A DNA stretch of 64,000 bases from Opitutia bacterium (GCA_016190985.1 JACPPI010000001.1:124001-188000), one strand, 5' to 3'. Shown: positions 49,210 through 57,344, counted from the stretch's first letter. Program-made: numbers and translations. Notes: generated by a model from the sequence alone, not told the origin.

Positions 49210-50091
49210 ATGTGCGCACGCATCCTGCCTTGCCGCGACGAGTTCGACGAAGAGGCTTACCTCCAGTTGAATCCTGACGTGGCGGCGGCGATCGAAGCCA
49301 AAATCGTGGACTCGGGCTGGCAGCACTTCACACTGCACGGGGTCCGAGAGAAGCGGTCCTGGAAGTCGCGTCCCAACCGCATGGCGGGTGTGTCATCCGC
49401 CATCTCCGTCAACGACGGGATGTTTCTCGGCAACCGGGACCACTACTTCGATGTCGGCGAGAAGGCGCTGCACTGCATCGAGCGCGCCCTGCGCGAGGGG
49501 CGCCGCTTGCCCGACACCATCAAGCGCATCCTCGATCTGCCCTGCGGGCACGGTCGTGTCCTCCGGTTCATAAAAAAGGCTTTCCCTCACGCGCACCTCA
49601 CCGCTTGCGATCTGAACGCGGACGGCGTGGCGTTTTGCGCGGAGGCGTTCGGAGCCGAACCAATCGTGTCGCTGAAGGACGCCGCTGCGATCCCGCTGCC
49701 CGCTGGCTTCGACCTGATCTGGTGCGGCTCGCTGCTCACCCACCTGTCCTCCGACCAAGGCGTAGCGTTCCTGCGCCTGTTTCAACGCGCACTCGCCCCG
49801 GGCGGCATTCTGGTTTTCACGCTGCATGGTCGGAGCTACGAAGAAACACTGGTCAGTGGCACTGAACCAACCGGCCTCACGAAGGAGTTGGAGGCTTCGC
49901 TGCTCTCCCAATATCGTGAATCAGGCTTCGGTTATGTGGACTATCCGGGTCAGCCCGGCTACGGCTATAGCCTTGCACATCCCTCATACGTCGTATCCCG
50001 CTTGCTCAACCCCGGCTGGCGTTTTCTCAGCCACCACGAACAGGGATGGAACAAACGGCAGGATGTGGTGGCGCTGCAGTGGCAATCCTAG
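49210..50091 (+). CDS. SAM-dependent methyltransferase with N-terminal NPDV repeat-like module
   Basis: 293 residues. The first 45 (FDEEAYLQLNPDVAAAIEAK, then GWQHFTLHGVREKRSW) resemble short modules often found beside glycosyltransferase and surface-glycan proteins. The rest is a class I methyltransferase (ILDLPCGHGRVLRFIK, LTACDLN, GGILVFTLHG). It may methylate a glycan, by inference from the module only. Confidence 0.8.
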   Translation: MCARILPCRDEFDEEAYLQLNPDVAAAIEAKIVDSGWQHFTLHGVREKRSWKSRPNRMAGVSSAISVNDGMFLGNRDHYFDVGEKALHCIERALREGRRLPDTIKRILDLPCGHGRVLRFIKKAFPHAHLTACDLNADGVAFCAEAFGAEPIVSLKDAAAIPLPAGFDLIWCGSLLTHLSSDQGVAFLRLFQRALAPGGILVFTLHGRSYEETLVSGTEPTGLTKELEASLLSQYRESGFGYVDYPGQPGYGYSLAHPSYVVSRLLNPGWRFLSHHEQGWNKRQDVVALQWQS

Positions 50092-50377
50092 TCCCGGGTT
50101 GATCTGGACGGACGGATAGGCGCTGAACGCAGCAGGGCCGCGCAAGGCAGTCTGGCTTTACCGCATGCCCTGTGTGTGTGCTGCGGCACAGCCGCCACTC
50201 CGGTCCGGGGCGCATGTCAGCATTCTGTAGCGGCGGTTTATGGCCGTCGGGAACGCGGGACGGTCATCGTCGGCGTCATAGACCGCCGTGGCAGGCGCAG
50301 AGATTGGGATGCGCCCTCCGGTGCGCGCGCAGCCTATTCAGGTTTGCCCTCAGGCATCGGGCGCGCAGCCTCGGCGC
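50092..50377. other. Gap without a recognised gene
   Basis: About 290 bp between the methyltransferase and the DUF1801 remnant. Open frames exist but none shows a family motif. I see no strong hairpin or promoter. Confidence 0.5.
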
Positions 50378-50490
50378 ATGCCAAAGACACTCCCGGCCTC
50401 GCAGAATTCCTCGCCGCCCTCCCCGTCGAGCGCCGTGCCACGATGACGACCCTGCACCAGGCCATCCGCAAGGCCGTGCCCCGGCCACCC
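50378..50490 (+). pseudogene. DUF1801-like 5' remnant, frameshifted
   Basis: LAEFLAALPVERRATMTTLH and QAIRKAVP match the N-terminal part of DUF1801 proteins. The ATG that would supply the usual MPK start (50378) is in another frame, and the rest of the domain is absent. It runs into the cytochrome reading frame. Confidence 0.6.
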
Positions 50491-51585
50491 TTGAAGCACC
50501 GCGCCGCTAAGAGGCTGTCCGAAAACTGGGTTTCTGTGGTGGGGCAGCGTGCTCGCACGCGCTCGTTGCCCTCTGGAGCGCGACCAAGGTCGCGGGCCCA
50601 CGAATATCAGCGTGCGGATTTTTGGACAGGCTCTAAACGGTTCGCCCTCGCGTTTGCCGTGCTTGCGGCGGCTGTGAGCCCGATCATGGCGGAAATCCCC
50701 GGCTGGGCGTTCACCGTGAATCCGCCGGCCGGACATCCCACTCCGGATGACGGCCGGGCGATTCATGTCCCGGACAGCGCGATCACTTTCACTCGCACCC
50801 AAATCACCAATCTGGCCGGCCCGGTCCCCGACTGGCACCCCGATGAACACCCTGCGATGCCGCCCATTGTGGCCAAGGGACGCGCGCCGCAGGTGATCGC
50901 CTGCGCCTACTGCCACCTGCCGAACGGCGCCGGCCGCCCCGAAAACGCCAGCCTCGCCGGATTGCCGGCGGGCTACATCAAACAGCAGATGCAGGCTTTC
51001 CGGCATGGCGACCGCCCGGGCTCCGAGCCCAAACGCCTGCCGCAGACCTTGATGATCGCCTTGGCGAAGGACCTGACCGAATCCGAAATAGACGCGGCGG
51101 CCGCCTACTTCGCGGCGCTCAAACCGACATCGTTTGTCCAAGTCATCGAAACGGCGACGGTTCCCAAAACGATGGTTGCCGGCTGGGTGCTGACTCTGGC
51201 TCCCGGCGCGGGCACGGAGCCCATTGGCAACCGGATCATCGAGATTCCCGAAGATTTCACGCGCTTCGAAAACCGCGATTCCCGAACGCCCTATCTCGCC
51301 TATGTGCCGGTCGGCAGCATCCAGCGAGGCGCGGAACTGGTGACCGCGATTCGCGCTGGCACTGCACAGTCCTGCATCAGCTGCCACGGCCCGGATCTAA
51401 AAGGCCTCGGCGACATCCCCCGCCTCGCCGGCCGTTCGCCCAGCTTCCTCATGCGCCAGCTCGTCGACCTCCGGAACGGCGTGCGCACCGGAGCCACATC
51501 CGAACTGATGAAGCCGGTCATCGCCAACCTTACCGATGCTGACCTGGTTTCCATCGTCGCCTACCTCGCCAGCCGCGAACCCTAG
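50491..51585 (+). CDS. Secreted di-haem cytochrome c
   Basis: Contains two CxxCH haem sites, CAYCHLPNGAG and CISCHGPDLKG, each in a class I cytochrome c domain, so it is a periplasmic electron carrier. The hydrophobic signal core FALAFAVLAAAVSPIMA lies after the MITE. Removing the MITE gives a compact signal peptide from TTG 50491 (KHRAAKRFALAF). With the MITE, about 42 extra residues precede the core. ATG 50443 is an alternative start. Whether export still works is unclear. Confidence 0.75.
   Translation: MKHRAAKRLSENWVSVVGQRARTRSLPSGARPRSRAHEYQRADFWTGSKRFALAFAVLAAAVSPIMAEIPGWAFTVNPPAGHPTPDDGRAIHVPDSAITFTRTQITNLAGPVPDWHPDEHPAMPPIVAKGRAPQVIACAYCHLPNGAGRPENASLAGLPAGYIKQQMQAFRHGDRPGSEPKRLPQTLMIALAKDLTESEIDAAAAYFAALKPTSFVQVIETATVPKTMVAGWVLTLAPGAGTEPIGNRIIEIPEDFTRFENRDSRTPYLAYVPVGSIQRGAELVTAIRAGTAQSCISCHGPDLKGLGDIPRLAGRSPSFLMRQLVDLRNGVRTGATSELMKPVIANLTDADLVSIVAYLASREP
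50507..50636. mobile_element. MITE 1 with CTAA duplication
   Basis: Ends GAGGCTGTCCGAAAA and the inverse TTTTTGGACAGGCT form imperfect terminal inverted repeats. They are flanked by CTAA at 50507-50510 and 50633-50636. The net insert is 126 bp, a multiple of three, without a transposase. An internal palindrome GCGACCAAGGTCGC lies near 50580. The CTAR target duplication suggests mobilisation by an IS5-type transposase. Confidence 0.8.
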
Positions 51586-51649
51586 CCGGCGAACTTCACG
51601 AGCGTCGGCGGAAAGATCAAAGCGACGAGGCTCTCAAGAAACATCAATT

Positions 51650-51853
51650 GGCAGGTTGAAGTTCAAAGCCGAAATCATGGAAGGCTTCACCAAGCAACAC
51701 GGCTTGGTTCAACTCGTCCATTTCGAGCAATTCCGGGACGTGACCATCGCCATCGCGCGGGAGAAGGAAATCAAGGGCTGGCTTCGCAAGCGCTAGCTGG
51801 CGCCGATTGAAGCGGACAACCCGGCTTGGGCTGACTTGAGCGCCGGTTGGTTC
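51650..51853 (+). pseudogene. GIY-YIG endonuclease remnant
   Basis: EGFTKQHGLVQLVHFEQF and REKEIKGWLRKR match the C-terminal half of small GIY-YIG proteins. A TAG at 51794 interrupts the frame, after which LAPIEADNPAWADLSAGW continues the family match in the same frame. The N-terminal GIY...YIG part is missing. A repeat half copy follows at 51864. Confidence 0.8.
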
Positions 51854-51860
51854 GGAGGTT

Positions 51861-51888
51861 CACTGGATTCTTCGCTGCGCTCAGAATG
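51861..51888 (+). repeat. Half copy of the 33616-type palindrome
   Basis: CTGGATTCTTCGCTGCGCTC followed by AGAATG, one core change from the arm at 33660-33687. It stands alone without its inverse arm, at the end of the GIY-YIG remnant. Confidence 0.75.
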
Positions 51889-51942
51889 CCAGAAGCCCAT
51901 TGCCGCGCGCGCCGGGATGACCGATGAAGGCGCGTCCCCACG

Positions 51943-52125
51943 ATGAGCAACGGCGCCGACATCAAGCCCACCGACCGGCGCGGCATCCTGCAATACGTCC
52001 CCCGGTTTCAGGGCCTGGCCTTTGTGCTTTCCTGCGACGGCATCATCGTCGCCGATGAGAATTTCTCGAACATCCTCACCGACATCGCCGTGCTCCGCAG
52101 CCTCGGCCTTGACTTCGGCGGCTTG
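51943..52125 (+). pseudogene. 5' fragment of an argA-like (acetylglutamate kinase-fold) gene
   Basis: About 60 codons: DIKPTDRRGILQYVPRF, then IIVADENFSNILTDIAVLRS, as in the N-terminus of N-acetylglutamate synthase. The match ends at LRSLGL, and the frame then runs into the VapB-type gene. The kinase and acetyltransferase domains are absent. A functional short protein is unlikely. Confidence 0.7.
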
Positions 52126-52147
52126 TGCTACATTGCTTGTAGCACAA
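52123..52147 (+). promoter_or_regulatory. Palindromic operator of the VapBC-type module
   Basis: Perfect 10-bp inverted repeat TTGTGCTACA, 5-bp spacer, TGTAGCACAA, ending on the A of the antitoxin ATG. A TTGACT at 52109 and TACATT at 52129 could be promoter hexamers, though 14 bp apart. Position and symmetry suit autorepression by the antitoxin-toxin complex. Confidence 0.7.
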
Positions 52148-52392
52148 TGAAAACCGCCACGGTCCGCACCCTGCGCAACGACTACGCCAAACTTCTGCGG
52201 CGTGTCGAGACGGGCGAGGAGATCTCCATCTCCCGCCGGGGCAAGGTCGTCGCCAAGCTCGTTCCGGCCCGCCCCGAAAAGACCAAAGTGAACTGGGCGA
52301 ACAGCGCCGCCGGCCGGCTGACCCAAAATGAAAAACCGTGGACAGCCGAGCAAACTCTCAAGCTCATCCACGACGCCCAGGGCAACTGGTGA
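52147..52392 (+). CDS. Phd/VapB-type antitoxin
   Basis: 81 residues. LRNDYAKLLRRVETGEEISI and SRRGKVVAKLVP form the Phd/YefM DNA-binding fold, followed by a tail for toxin binding. It is 6 bp before the PIN toxin gene. The frame is open upstream into the argA-like fragment, but ATG 52147 beside the operator is the sensible start. Confidence 0.88.
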   Translation: MKTATVRTLRNDYAKLLRRVETGEEISISRRGKVVAKLVPARPEKTKVNWANSAAGRLTQNEKPWTAEQTLKLIHDAQGNW

Positions 52393-52398
52393 CCGGTC

Positions 52399-52824
52399 AT
52401 GCCGTGCGCGGACACCAGCTTCCTGTTTTCCCTCTATCACCGGGACAGCCATACCGCCGAGGCGAACACCCTCCTGGACAAGGCCGCCCAACCCCTGCTG
52501 CTCTCGTCCTTGAACGAGTTCGAACTGGCCAACGCCTTCCGGCTGGCCGAATTCCACGGACTGCTGGCGGCGGGCGAAACCACGCGACGCCTCGAAGCCC
52601 TCGCAGAGGATCACCTCGCCGGCCGATGGAATTACAGTTCTGTTCCTTTGAGGGAAATCCTCGCCGAGGCCGCGCGACTCTCCGTCCTGCACACGGCGAC
52701 CGGCGGGCATCGTGCTTTCGATATCCTGCATGTGGCCCACGCCCGGCTTGCCAAGCCAAAGCTGTTCCTGAGCTTTGACACCAATCAGGTCCGCCTCGCC
52801 AAGGCCGCAGGGCTGCGCTGCTGA
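52399..52824 (+). CDS. PIN-domain ribonuclease toxin (VapC-like)
   Basis: 141 residues with PIN acidic positions: Asp in CADTSFLFSLYH, Glu in LNEFELANAF, Asp in HRAFDILHVAHA and SFDTNQ. Partner of the preceding antitoxin. It is unlike the PIN toxin at 24622 in detail, so this is a second, independent module. Confidence 0.88.
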   Translation: MPCADTSFLFSLYHRDSHTAEANTLLDKAAQPLLLSSLNEFELANAFRLAEFHGLLAAGETTRRLEALAEDHLAGRWNYSSVPLREILAEAARLSVLHTATGGHRAFDILHVAHARLAKPKLFLSFDTNQVRLAKAAGLRC

Positions 52825-52836
52825 AGACCATATCCC

Positions 52837-53145
52837 GTGGTTCGAATTCAGACACCGGCTTTTCTGCTTGCAGTCTTGCGCGCCGTGGCCGGCGCGACGC
52901 ACGGCCGCCTCCCGAACATCTGCACCGACCACGGCGGCACGAAGGAGGAATCGGAAAACCGCAAAGCCCGGCTGGCCGCGTGGGGCGCGCCGCTGCTCGC
53001 AGTCGAGGAAACCGCCCTCGCCGCTCACAAACTAAAGAGCACGCAATTCGTCTTCATCCACACCGGCCTCGGCCACAATGACGTGCTCGACCAGCGCGAT
53101 GAGTTCACCCTCTTCCTGAGGACCAGCCTGCTCGCCGGCCGCTAG
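52837..53145 (+). CDS. Unrecognised protein, possibly a gene fragment
   Basis: Up to 102 residues from GTG 52837. Motifs such as ICTDHGGTKEESENRKARLA and FIHTGLGHNDVLDQRDEF look like real protein, but I cannot name a family. Its stop codon lies in the MITE border CTAG, so the original C-terminus may be lost. It may be the tail of a gene whose head was removed with the TA insertion. Confidence 0.45.
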   Translation: MVRIQTPAFLLAVLRAVAGATHGRLPNICTDHGGTKEESENRKARLAAWGAPLLAVEETALAAHKLKSTQFVFIHTGLGHNDVLDQRDEFTLFLRTSLLAGR

Positions 53146-53287
53146 GGAAGCGCTGATTAAATCGAAACGCCCAAAATCGAAGCTCCCTATGAGCGAATCT
53201 TCGAGTTTTCGTGAGCAGTGGGATGCAAAAATCGAACGCCACGCGATTGGCCAAATCCCATCGCCGAATTATTCAGCGCTTCCCTAG
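53142..53287. mobile_element. MITE 2 with CTAG duplication
   Basis: 146 bp bounded by perfect 15-bp inverted ends (CTAGGGAAGCGCTGA and its inverse). Read as CTAG duplication plus GGAAGCGCTGA ends, it resembles an IS5-group target choice (YTAR). The interior is lower in GC and has no gene. It supplies the stop codons of both neighbouring genes. Confidence 0.85.
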
Positions 53288-53991
53288 CACCGCACGGTTT
53301 TGCGCTTGGGCGCGATGGGCGCGCCACGACGGCTCTTCATGATGTAGCTCTCGGCATCGGGGATCTGGCAGCCGGTGTCGCCGACATCGACCTCGATCTT
53401 GCCGAGCTTCCGCGCCGTTGCGATGGCCTTGGCCCCAAGCGGGGCGACGTAGGTCCCGGCCGCGATAAGGAAATAGTTCATCGGCACCTTCACTTGGTTC
53501 GGCGCGGTGTGGATGGTCTTCTCCACGCGCGCGAGCAGCCGCTGCAGCGCTTTCAGGTCGAGATCGGCGTCCGGATGCGTGGTCACCCACGCGGCGAGCG
53601 TCGCCCACCCCGCGATGGCGATGTGCTCCTGCTTCGAGTCGGTCCACTCGAGCGCCAGATCCCAATCCTCGTCATTTTCCGACGCCACCCACGGCACCGT
53701 GAAGCCCGAAACCATGCGCCAGGCCGCCTTGCCGGCCCAGGCCTGCAATTCCCTGCGGCTCATCCTCGCGCCGTCGGCGATCATGCCGGCGAGATACTGG
53801 GCGTCACCGTTGCCCGTGGCATAGAGTTCGAGGGCGAGGGCCTGGTCGCCTTTGATCTGCTTCGCGATCGGCTTCATGTCGCCGATGCGGACGCCGAAGA
53901 AGGGTTCCTTTGCGCCATGCCGCATCAGGATGCGCTTGATCTGCTCGCTGCCCTTTGCCTTCAGCGCGGCCATGACTGCTTTGACTCTCAT
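53284..53991 (-). CDS. DNA alkylation repair protein (AlkD-like HEAT-repeat)
   Basis: 235 residues of helical repeats with the family start LKAKGSEQIKRILMRHGAKE, PFFGVRIGDMKPIAK and MVSGFTVPWVA. AlkD-like proteins remove bulky alkylated bases without flipping them. The final residues KRKTVRC run to a TAG in the MITE 2 border, so the natural C-terminus may be altered. Confidence 0.88.
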   Translation of the reverse strand: MRVKAVMAALKAKGSEQIKRILMRHGAKEPFFGVRIGDMKPIAKQIKGDQALALELYATGNGDAQYLAGMIADGARMSRRELQAWAGKAAWRMVSGFTVPWVASENDEDWDLALEWTDSKQEHIAIAGWATLAAWVTTHPDADLDLKALQRLLARVEKTIHTAPNQVKVPMNYFLIAAGTYVAPLGAKAIATARKLGKIEVDVGDTGCQIPDAESYIMKSRRGAPIAPKRKTVRC

Positions 53992-54098
53992 GGCCGGAAT
54001 TCAAGCACAGTCAGGCAAAGCCAGGCAAGATCGCGGAAGCGCTGAAGAACCGGGCCAATCCATGTGGGCTGCAGCGAGTCCGTCCATCCTGGCGTTGC

Positions 54099-55367
54099 CT
54101 AGCGGGGCCGGAGGCCGAGGCGGTAGGTGTGGAAGTTCAGCGGAGAGTTCTTCCGTCCACTCTGCGCGCGCAGGGCGGCGAGTTCCCGCCGGGTGTAGTC
54201 GGCGCGGTCGATGCGCTCGCCCTTGTTGTTGAGCAGGGTGAGGACTCCGCCGTCGTCGGGCAGCGTGATGGGCCGCAGGTGGGTGCCGCGCAGCACCCTT
54301 GTGCCGCCTGGCGGGATGGCGCCTTTCAGTTTCAGCTTGTGCCCGGCACGGTCCCTGAGCCGCCAGCCTGCCAGACTGACCGTGTGGCTCTCGTAGTTGG
54401 CCAGCGAGACCCATTCGGCCTCCGCTCCGCCGGGCGGGCTGATCAGGGCCGAGGCGATGTAGACCTCGACCTCGTCGTCGGCCACGTGGGTCCGCACCGT
54501 CTCGTGGTGGACGAGGTCCTCCGGCTGGTTGATGTCGATGCGCTCCGGGAAACTGCGGATGTTGAGACGGCGGCCGGCGGCGGCATTGGGGTGGTAATAA
54601 AGCGGGTTCTGCCCGCGGACCTCGTCGGGGAAGCGCAGCTCGGTGAGCCGCTCGATCTCCGTGACGGTGACCTGGTATTTCGTGTAGTTGAAGGTCTTCC
54701 GGCCCTGCAGGTCCTTCAGGGCGTCGGTGTCCTGGTAGATGATGAAGGCGCGGACATCCAGCCGGCCGGTGCCGGAGTTGACGAAGCACGCGATCTTGAA
54801 GAAGCCCACGGGCACGATCGCGGCCGGGCGGGCGGGCGGTGTGACGATCCGCGGGGTGTCGCCGAAGATCGGCCCGCTGAAGACGGTGAGCCGGCCGCCG
54901 CGCACAATGTCCAGTTTCAGGACCCATGCCTCCAGGCCCAGCCACTCGTCCTCGTTCAGGTTCTTGTGCTGCAAGGCGGCGTTGGCGTAGTAGAAGGTCT
55001 CGTCGGCCGAGTCCTGGGCGGCGGCGGGCGTGTCGCCCCAGCCCGCGCTCTCGCGGTCGGCCATGTGGCCCTTGTCCCAGGGATTGTCGGCGTAGTAGGA
55101 GTTGTCGAGCTGCCAGTCGGCGCCGACGCGCGAGTCGATCTTCCACTTGTTGCTGCGCTTGGTCGTCCGCAGCCTGGACTGGTCGAGGTGCAGCACGGCA
55201 TAGGCGGGCGCGCGATGCCGCTTGTCCGTGGCGACGGCGTAGTTCGGATAGATCGCGAGGCCGCCGGGGAGCTGGGACGACGGCGCCAGGATGTCGGCGA
55301 CGCGCGCCGGTGTGAACGTGGGCAACGGAAGCGGGATGCCCAGGAAGTTTTCATCATACTCGGTCAT
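54099..55367 (-). CDS. DNA/RNA non-specific endonuclease with lamin-tail domain
   Basis: 422 residues. The first two thirds are a NucA/EndoG nuclease with catalytic DKGHMADRESAGWG (DRGH class, Lys for Arg) and the metal Asn in YYANAALQHKNLN. The last third (GAEAEWVSLANYESHTVSLA, then GWRLRDRAGHKLKL) looks like a lamin-tail domain, common in secreted nucleases. No signal peptide is seen at ATG 55367. The small membrane-helix gene upstream overlaps it by 14 bp. Confidence 0.88.
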   Translation of the reverse strand: MTEYDENFLGIPLPLPTFTPARVADILAPSSQLPGGLAIYPNYAVATDKRHRAPAYAVLHLDQSRLRTTKRSNKWKIDSRVGADWQLDNSYYADNPWDKGHMADRESAGWGDTPAAAQDSADETFYYANAALQHKNLNEDEWLGLEAWVLKLDIVRGGRLTVFSGPIFGDTPRIVTPPARPAAIVPVGFFKIACFVNSGTGRLDVRAFIIYQDTDALKDLQGRKTFNYTKYQVTVTEIERLTELRFPDEVRGQNPLYYHPNAAAGRRLNIRSFPERIDINQPEDLVHHETVRTHVADDEVEVYIASALISPPGGAEAEWVSLANYESHTVSLAGWRLRDRAGHKLKLKGAIPPGGTRVLRGTHLRPITLPDDGGVLTLLNNKGERIDRADYTRRELAALRAQSGRKNSPLNFHTYRLGLRPR

Positions 55368-55539
55368 GGCAGGAGGGCGTTGAGGGTTGAACCGCGACGC
55401 GCAGGATAGCCGGCGACCCGCCGGCATAAAGCCTGAACGGGCCGCCGGCGCGCGGGCTGAGCATGAATCCGGTGAGAAGGATGGACAGGAAAAGGAGGCC
55501 GAGGCCTCCGAGCAATTTGCCTTGTTTTGTGGCGAGCAT
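55354..55539 (-). CDS. Small single-helix membrane protein overlapping the nuclease gene
   Basis: 61 residues with one hydrophobic helix (LLGGLGLLFLSILLTGFML), then a short tail. Its 3' end overlaps the nuclease start, so translation may be coupled. It might be an anchor or a displaced signal for the nuclease, or a chance frame. Confidence 0.45.
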   Translation of the reverse strand: MLATKQGKLLGGLGLLFLSILLTGFMLSPRAGGPFRLYAGGSPAILRVAVQPSTPSCHDRV

Positions 55540-55650
55540 GTTTGGGAGGGGGTTTCCCAGCCACCGATGAGCGGCTGGTTGAATTCCAAACGGCTCCCGG
55601 AACGCGATTCTTTCAACGATCACACTCCGGCTGCTTTAGGCCACGATCAT

Positions 55651-55962
55651 TCACCGCACGTGCTGGAGGCAGGCGACGAGATAGTTGTCGAGCTCGGGCA
55701 GGCTGTTGGACTGGCGCTTGTTCAACGTCATTTCTCGGAGCAGCGCAGCGACGGCCAAGAGCAGATTCCGGCAATAGGCCACATCGCGGGGGTTCGCCAG
55801 CGGGCCGGATTCCCGTGCGTCCGGCCAGACGGCCTTGCTGGCCTTGTAGCCCTCGGAGTCCTCGCGGCAGTCGGCCAGGGATCTCTGAATCAGATCATCC
55901 CTCTTGCCGCGCGCCAACCGTTCCCGGCCGATGAGCAACAGAGCAGCGGTCGCGGCGCGCAC
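55651..55962 (-). CDS. Hypothetical helical protein
   Basis: 103 residues, predicted mostly helical (LIQRSLADCREDSEGYKASK, VAYCRNLLLAVAALLREM), lower GC than neighbours. No family is recognised with confidence. It may be a fragment. Confidence 0.35.
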   Translation of the reverse strand: MRAATAALLLIGRERLARGKRDDLIQRSLADCREDSEGYKASKAVWPDARESGPLANPRDVAYCRNLLLAVAALLREMTLNKRQSNSLPELDNYLVACLQHVR

Positions 55963-56127
55963 CCGGTCGTCGTTTCATTTGACCTTCAAGGCCATGGTGG
56001 GTTGTCCGGCACTTGCTCCTGTTGGTCAAGGGAGCCGCAGCAGGGAGGTTGGCGCCGCGAAACCGGCGCCGTCATGCCAGCTATATTGCGACTTGGACTG
56101 CGCCGTGAGGACTGCCAGTTTCAAGGC

Positions 56128-56739
56128 ATGCAAACCACCTCCTCTCCGCTGCGGAGACGCGCTCTCCGGTCGCTTGCCTTGTTTATGCTGGGTGCGATGC
56201 CGCTCGCGGCGCAGGAAACCCCGGTCAGCCACTTCAACGCCGGCGTGAAGAAATTCCGCCAAGGCGACCTGCCCGGGGCCATCGCCGAATTCGACCGCGC
56301 CATCGAGCTGAAACCTGACTACTGGAAGGCCTTTTCCAGCCGCGGCGTCGCCAAACAGAACAGCGGCGACCTGCAGGGCGCGCTCCGCGACCAATCCAAG
56401 GCCATCGAGCTGAACCCCAAGAACGCCGGGGCCTACGGCAACCGCGGCACCGTCCATCGCGACCTGAAAAATCCCGGGGCCGCCCTCGCCGATTACTCCA
56501 CCGCCCTTTCGCTCGACCCGTCCGACTGGTATACCTACAGCAACCGGGGTGTCGTGCAGTTCGACCAAGGGCTGCTGGACGCCGCCATCGCGGATTTTTC
56601 CAAGGCCATCGAGTTGAAGCCCGACTACGCCGAGGCCTGGTTCAACCGCGGCGTCGCCCGGCGCAAGGCCGGCGACGAGGCGGGTGGCAACGCCGACAAG
56701 GCCCATGCCGCCGAGTTGGATCCCCGTTTCCGCAAATAA
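56128..56739 (+). CDS. Secreted TPR-repeat protein
   Basis: 203 residues: signal peptide (SLALFMLGAMPLAAQE) and about five TPR units with the pattern GDLPGAIAEFDRAIELKPDY. TPRs bind partner proteins; the partner is unknown. ATG 56128 is chosen by the signal peptide. Confidence 0.85.
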   Translation: MQTTSSPLRRRALRSLALFMLGAMPLAAQETPVSHFNAGVKKFRQGDLPGAIAEFDRAIELKPDYWKAFSSRGVAKQNSGDLQGALRDQSKAIELNPKNAGAYGNRGTVHRDLKNPGAALADYSTALSLDPSDWYTYSNRGVVQFDQGLLDAAIADFSKAIELKPDYAEAWFNRGVARRKAGDEAGGNADKAHAAELDPRFRK

Positions 56740-57078
56740 GCCAGGAAACCCGGATTCGCCCGCCCCACGGCAACCAGCCTTGCCTTGTTGCTTGCCTCGC
56801 AAAAAACGGCAAATCCCAATGTCACCTATCGAGTGACATTCCCTCCGGGAACCGGCCGGTTTCCGGCGAGCAGCTTAACAAGGCAATATTAGCGCGGCCC
56901 CGTAGTGTTCCAACACACCCCGGCGCGGCCGCGCCACCCCTCTCCGGAGGGGAGCCAAACCCACGCCGCGAAAATCCCCTCCAGCCAGCGGGGTGCCCGG
57001 CTTGTCCGCCGCAGCCTTGGCGCAGGTGGCAGGGCGGAGGGTGCCGTCTGGGAAAGCCGCGGCACAACGGAGCCGTGC
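56740..57078. other. Structured non-coding stretch before PEP-CTERM cassette 2
   Basis: No gene is seen. It has a perfect AATGTCAC/GTGACATT hairpin (56818-56840), a near-perfect palindrome around CCGGTTTCCGG (56846-56867) and a CCCCTCTCCGGAGGGG hairpin near 56938. These could terminate the TPR transcript or be dispersed palindromes. Confidence 0.6.
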
Positions 57079-57126
57079 GAATGCGACACCTGCCAGGATT
57101 TTTCGTCGTGGGCGCGGAGCCGCCAG
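57079..57126 (+). repeat. Left direct repeat: copy of the cNMP-binding gene 3' end
   Basis: 48 bp matching 58314-58361 at about 44 positions, same orientation. It holds the last codons of the cNMP-binding gene but nothing more of it. Confidence 0.85.
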
Positions 57127-57331
57127 GTGCCGGCACTTCGGGACATAGCCCTTCGTGTCGTGATTTGCCTCGGGCTGCCCGGCGGTGGAGCACTGGCGCA
57201 GCCTGCGTGCGGAAAGAGCAGCCGCGCACTGTGGCGGGGCGGTCGCCCCGATGCGGTCCCTCGCGCAATAATTGCGGTGGCCGGTCACTCAACCACCGCA
57301 AGAGATGCGGAGCCAATTCCGCGAAGAGGGC

Positions 57332-57337
57332 TATAAT
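57332..57337 (+). promoter_or_regulatory. Consensus -10 element for the PEP-CTERM gene
   Basis: TATAAT ends 7 bp before the ATG, so the transcript would begin at or near the start codon (leaderless). No good -35 is seen. Confidence 0.5.
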
Positions 57338-57344
57338 CATTGCC

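Noticed and set aside
50176-50490. Long N-terminal extension of the cytochrome c reading frame
   Set aside because: The upstream frame runs through unrecognised DNA and a DUF1801 remnant. The signal core and TTG 50491 mark the likelier original start.
52837-53145. Missing C-terminal part of the argA-like fragment
   Set aside because: It has no kinase or GNAT features, so it is not the same gene split by the TA module.
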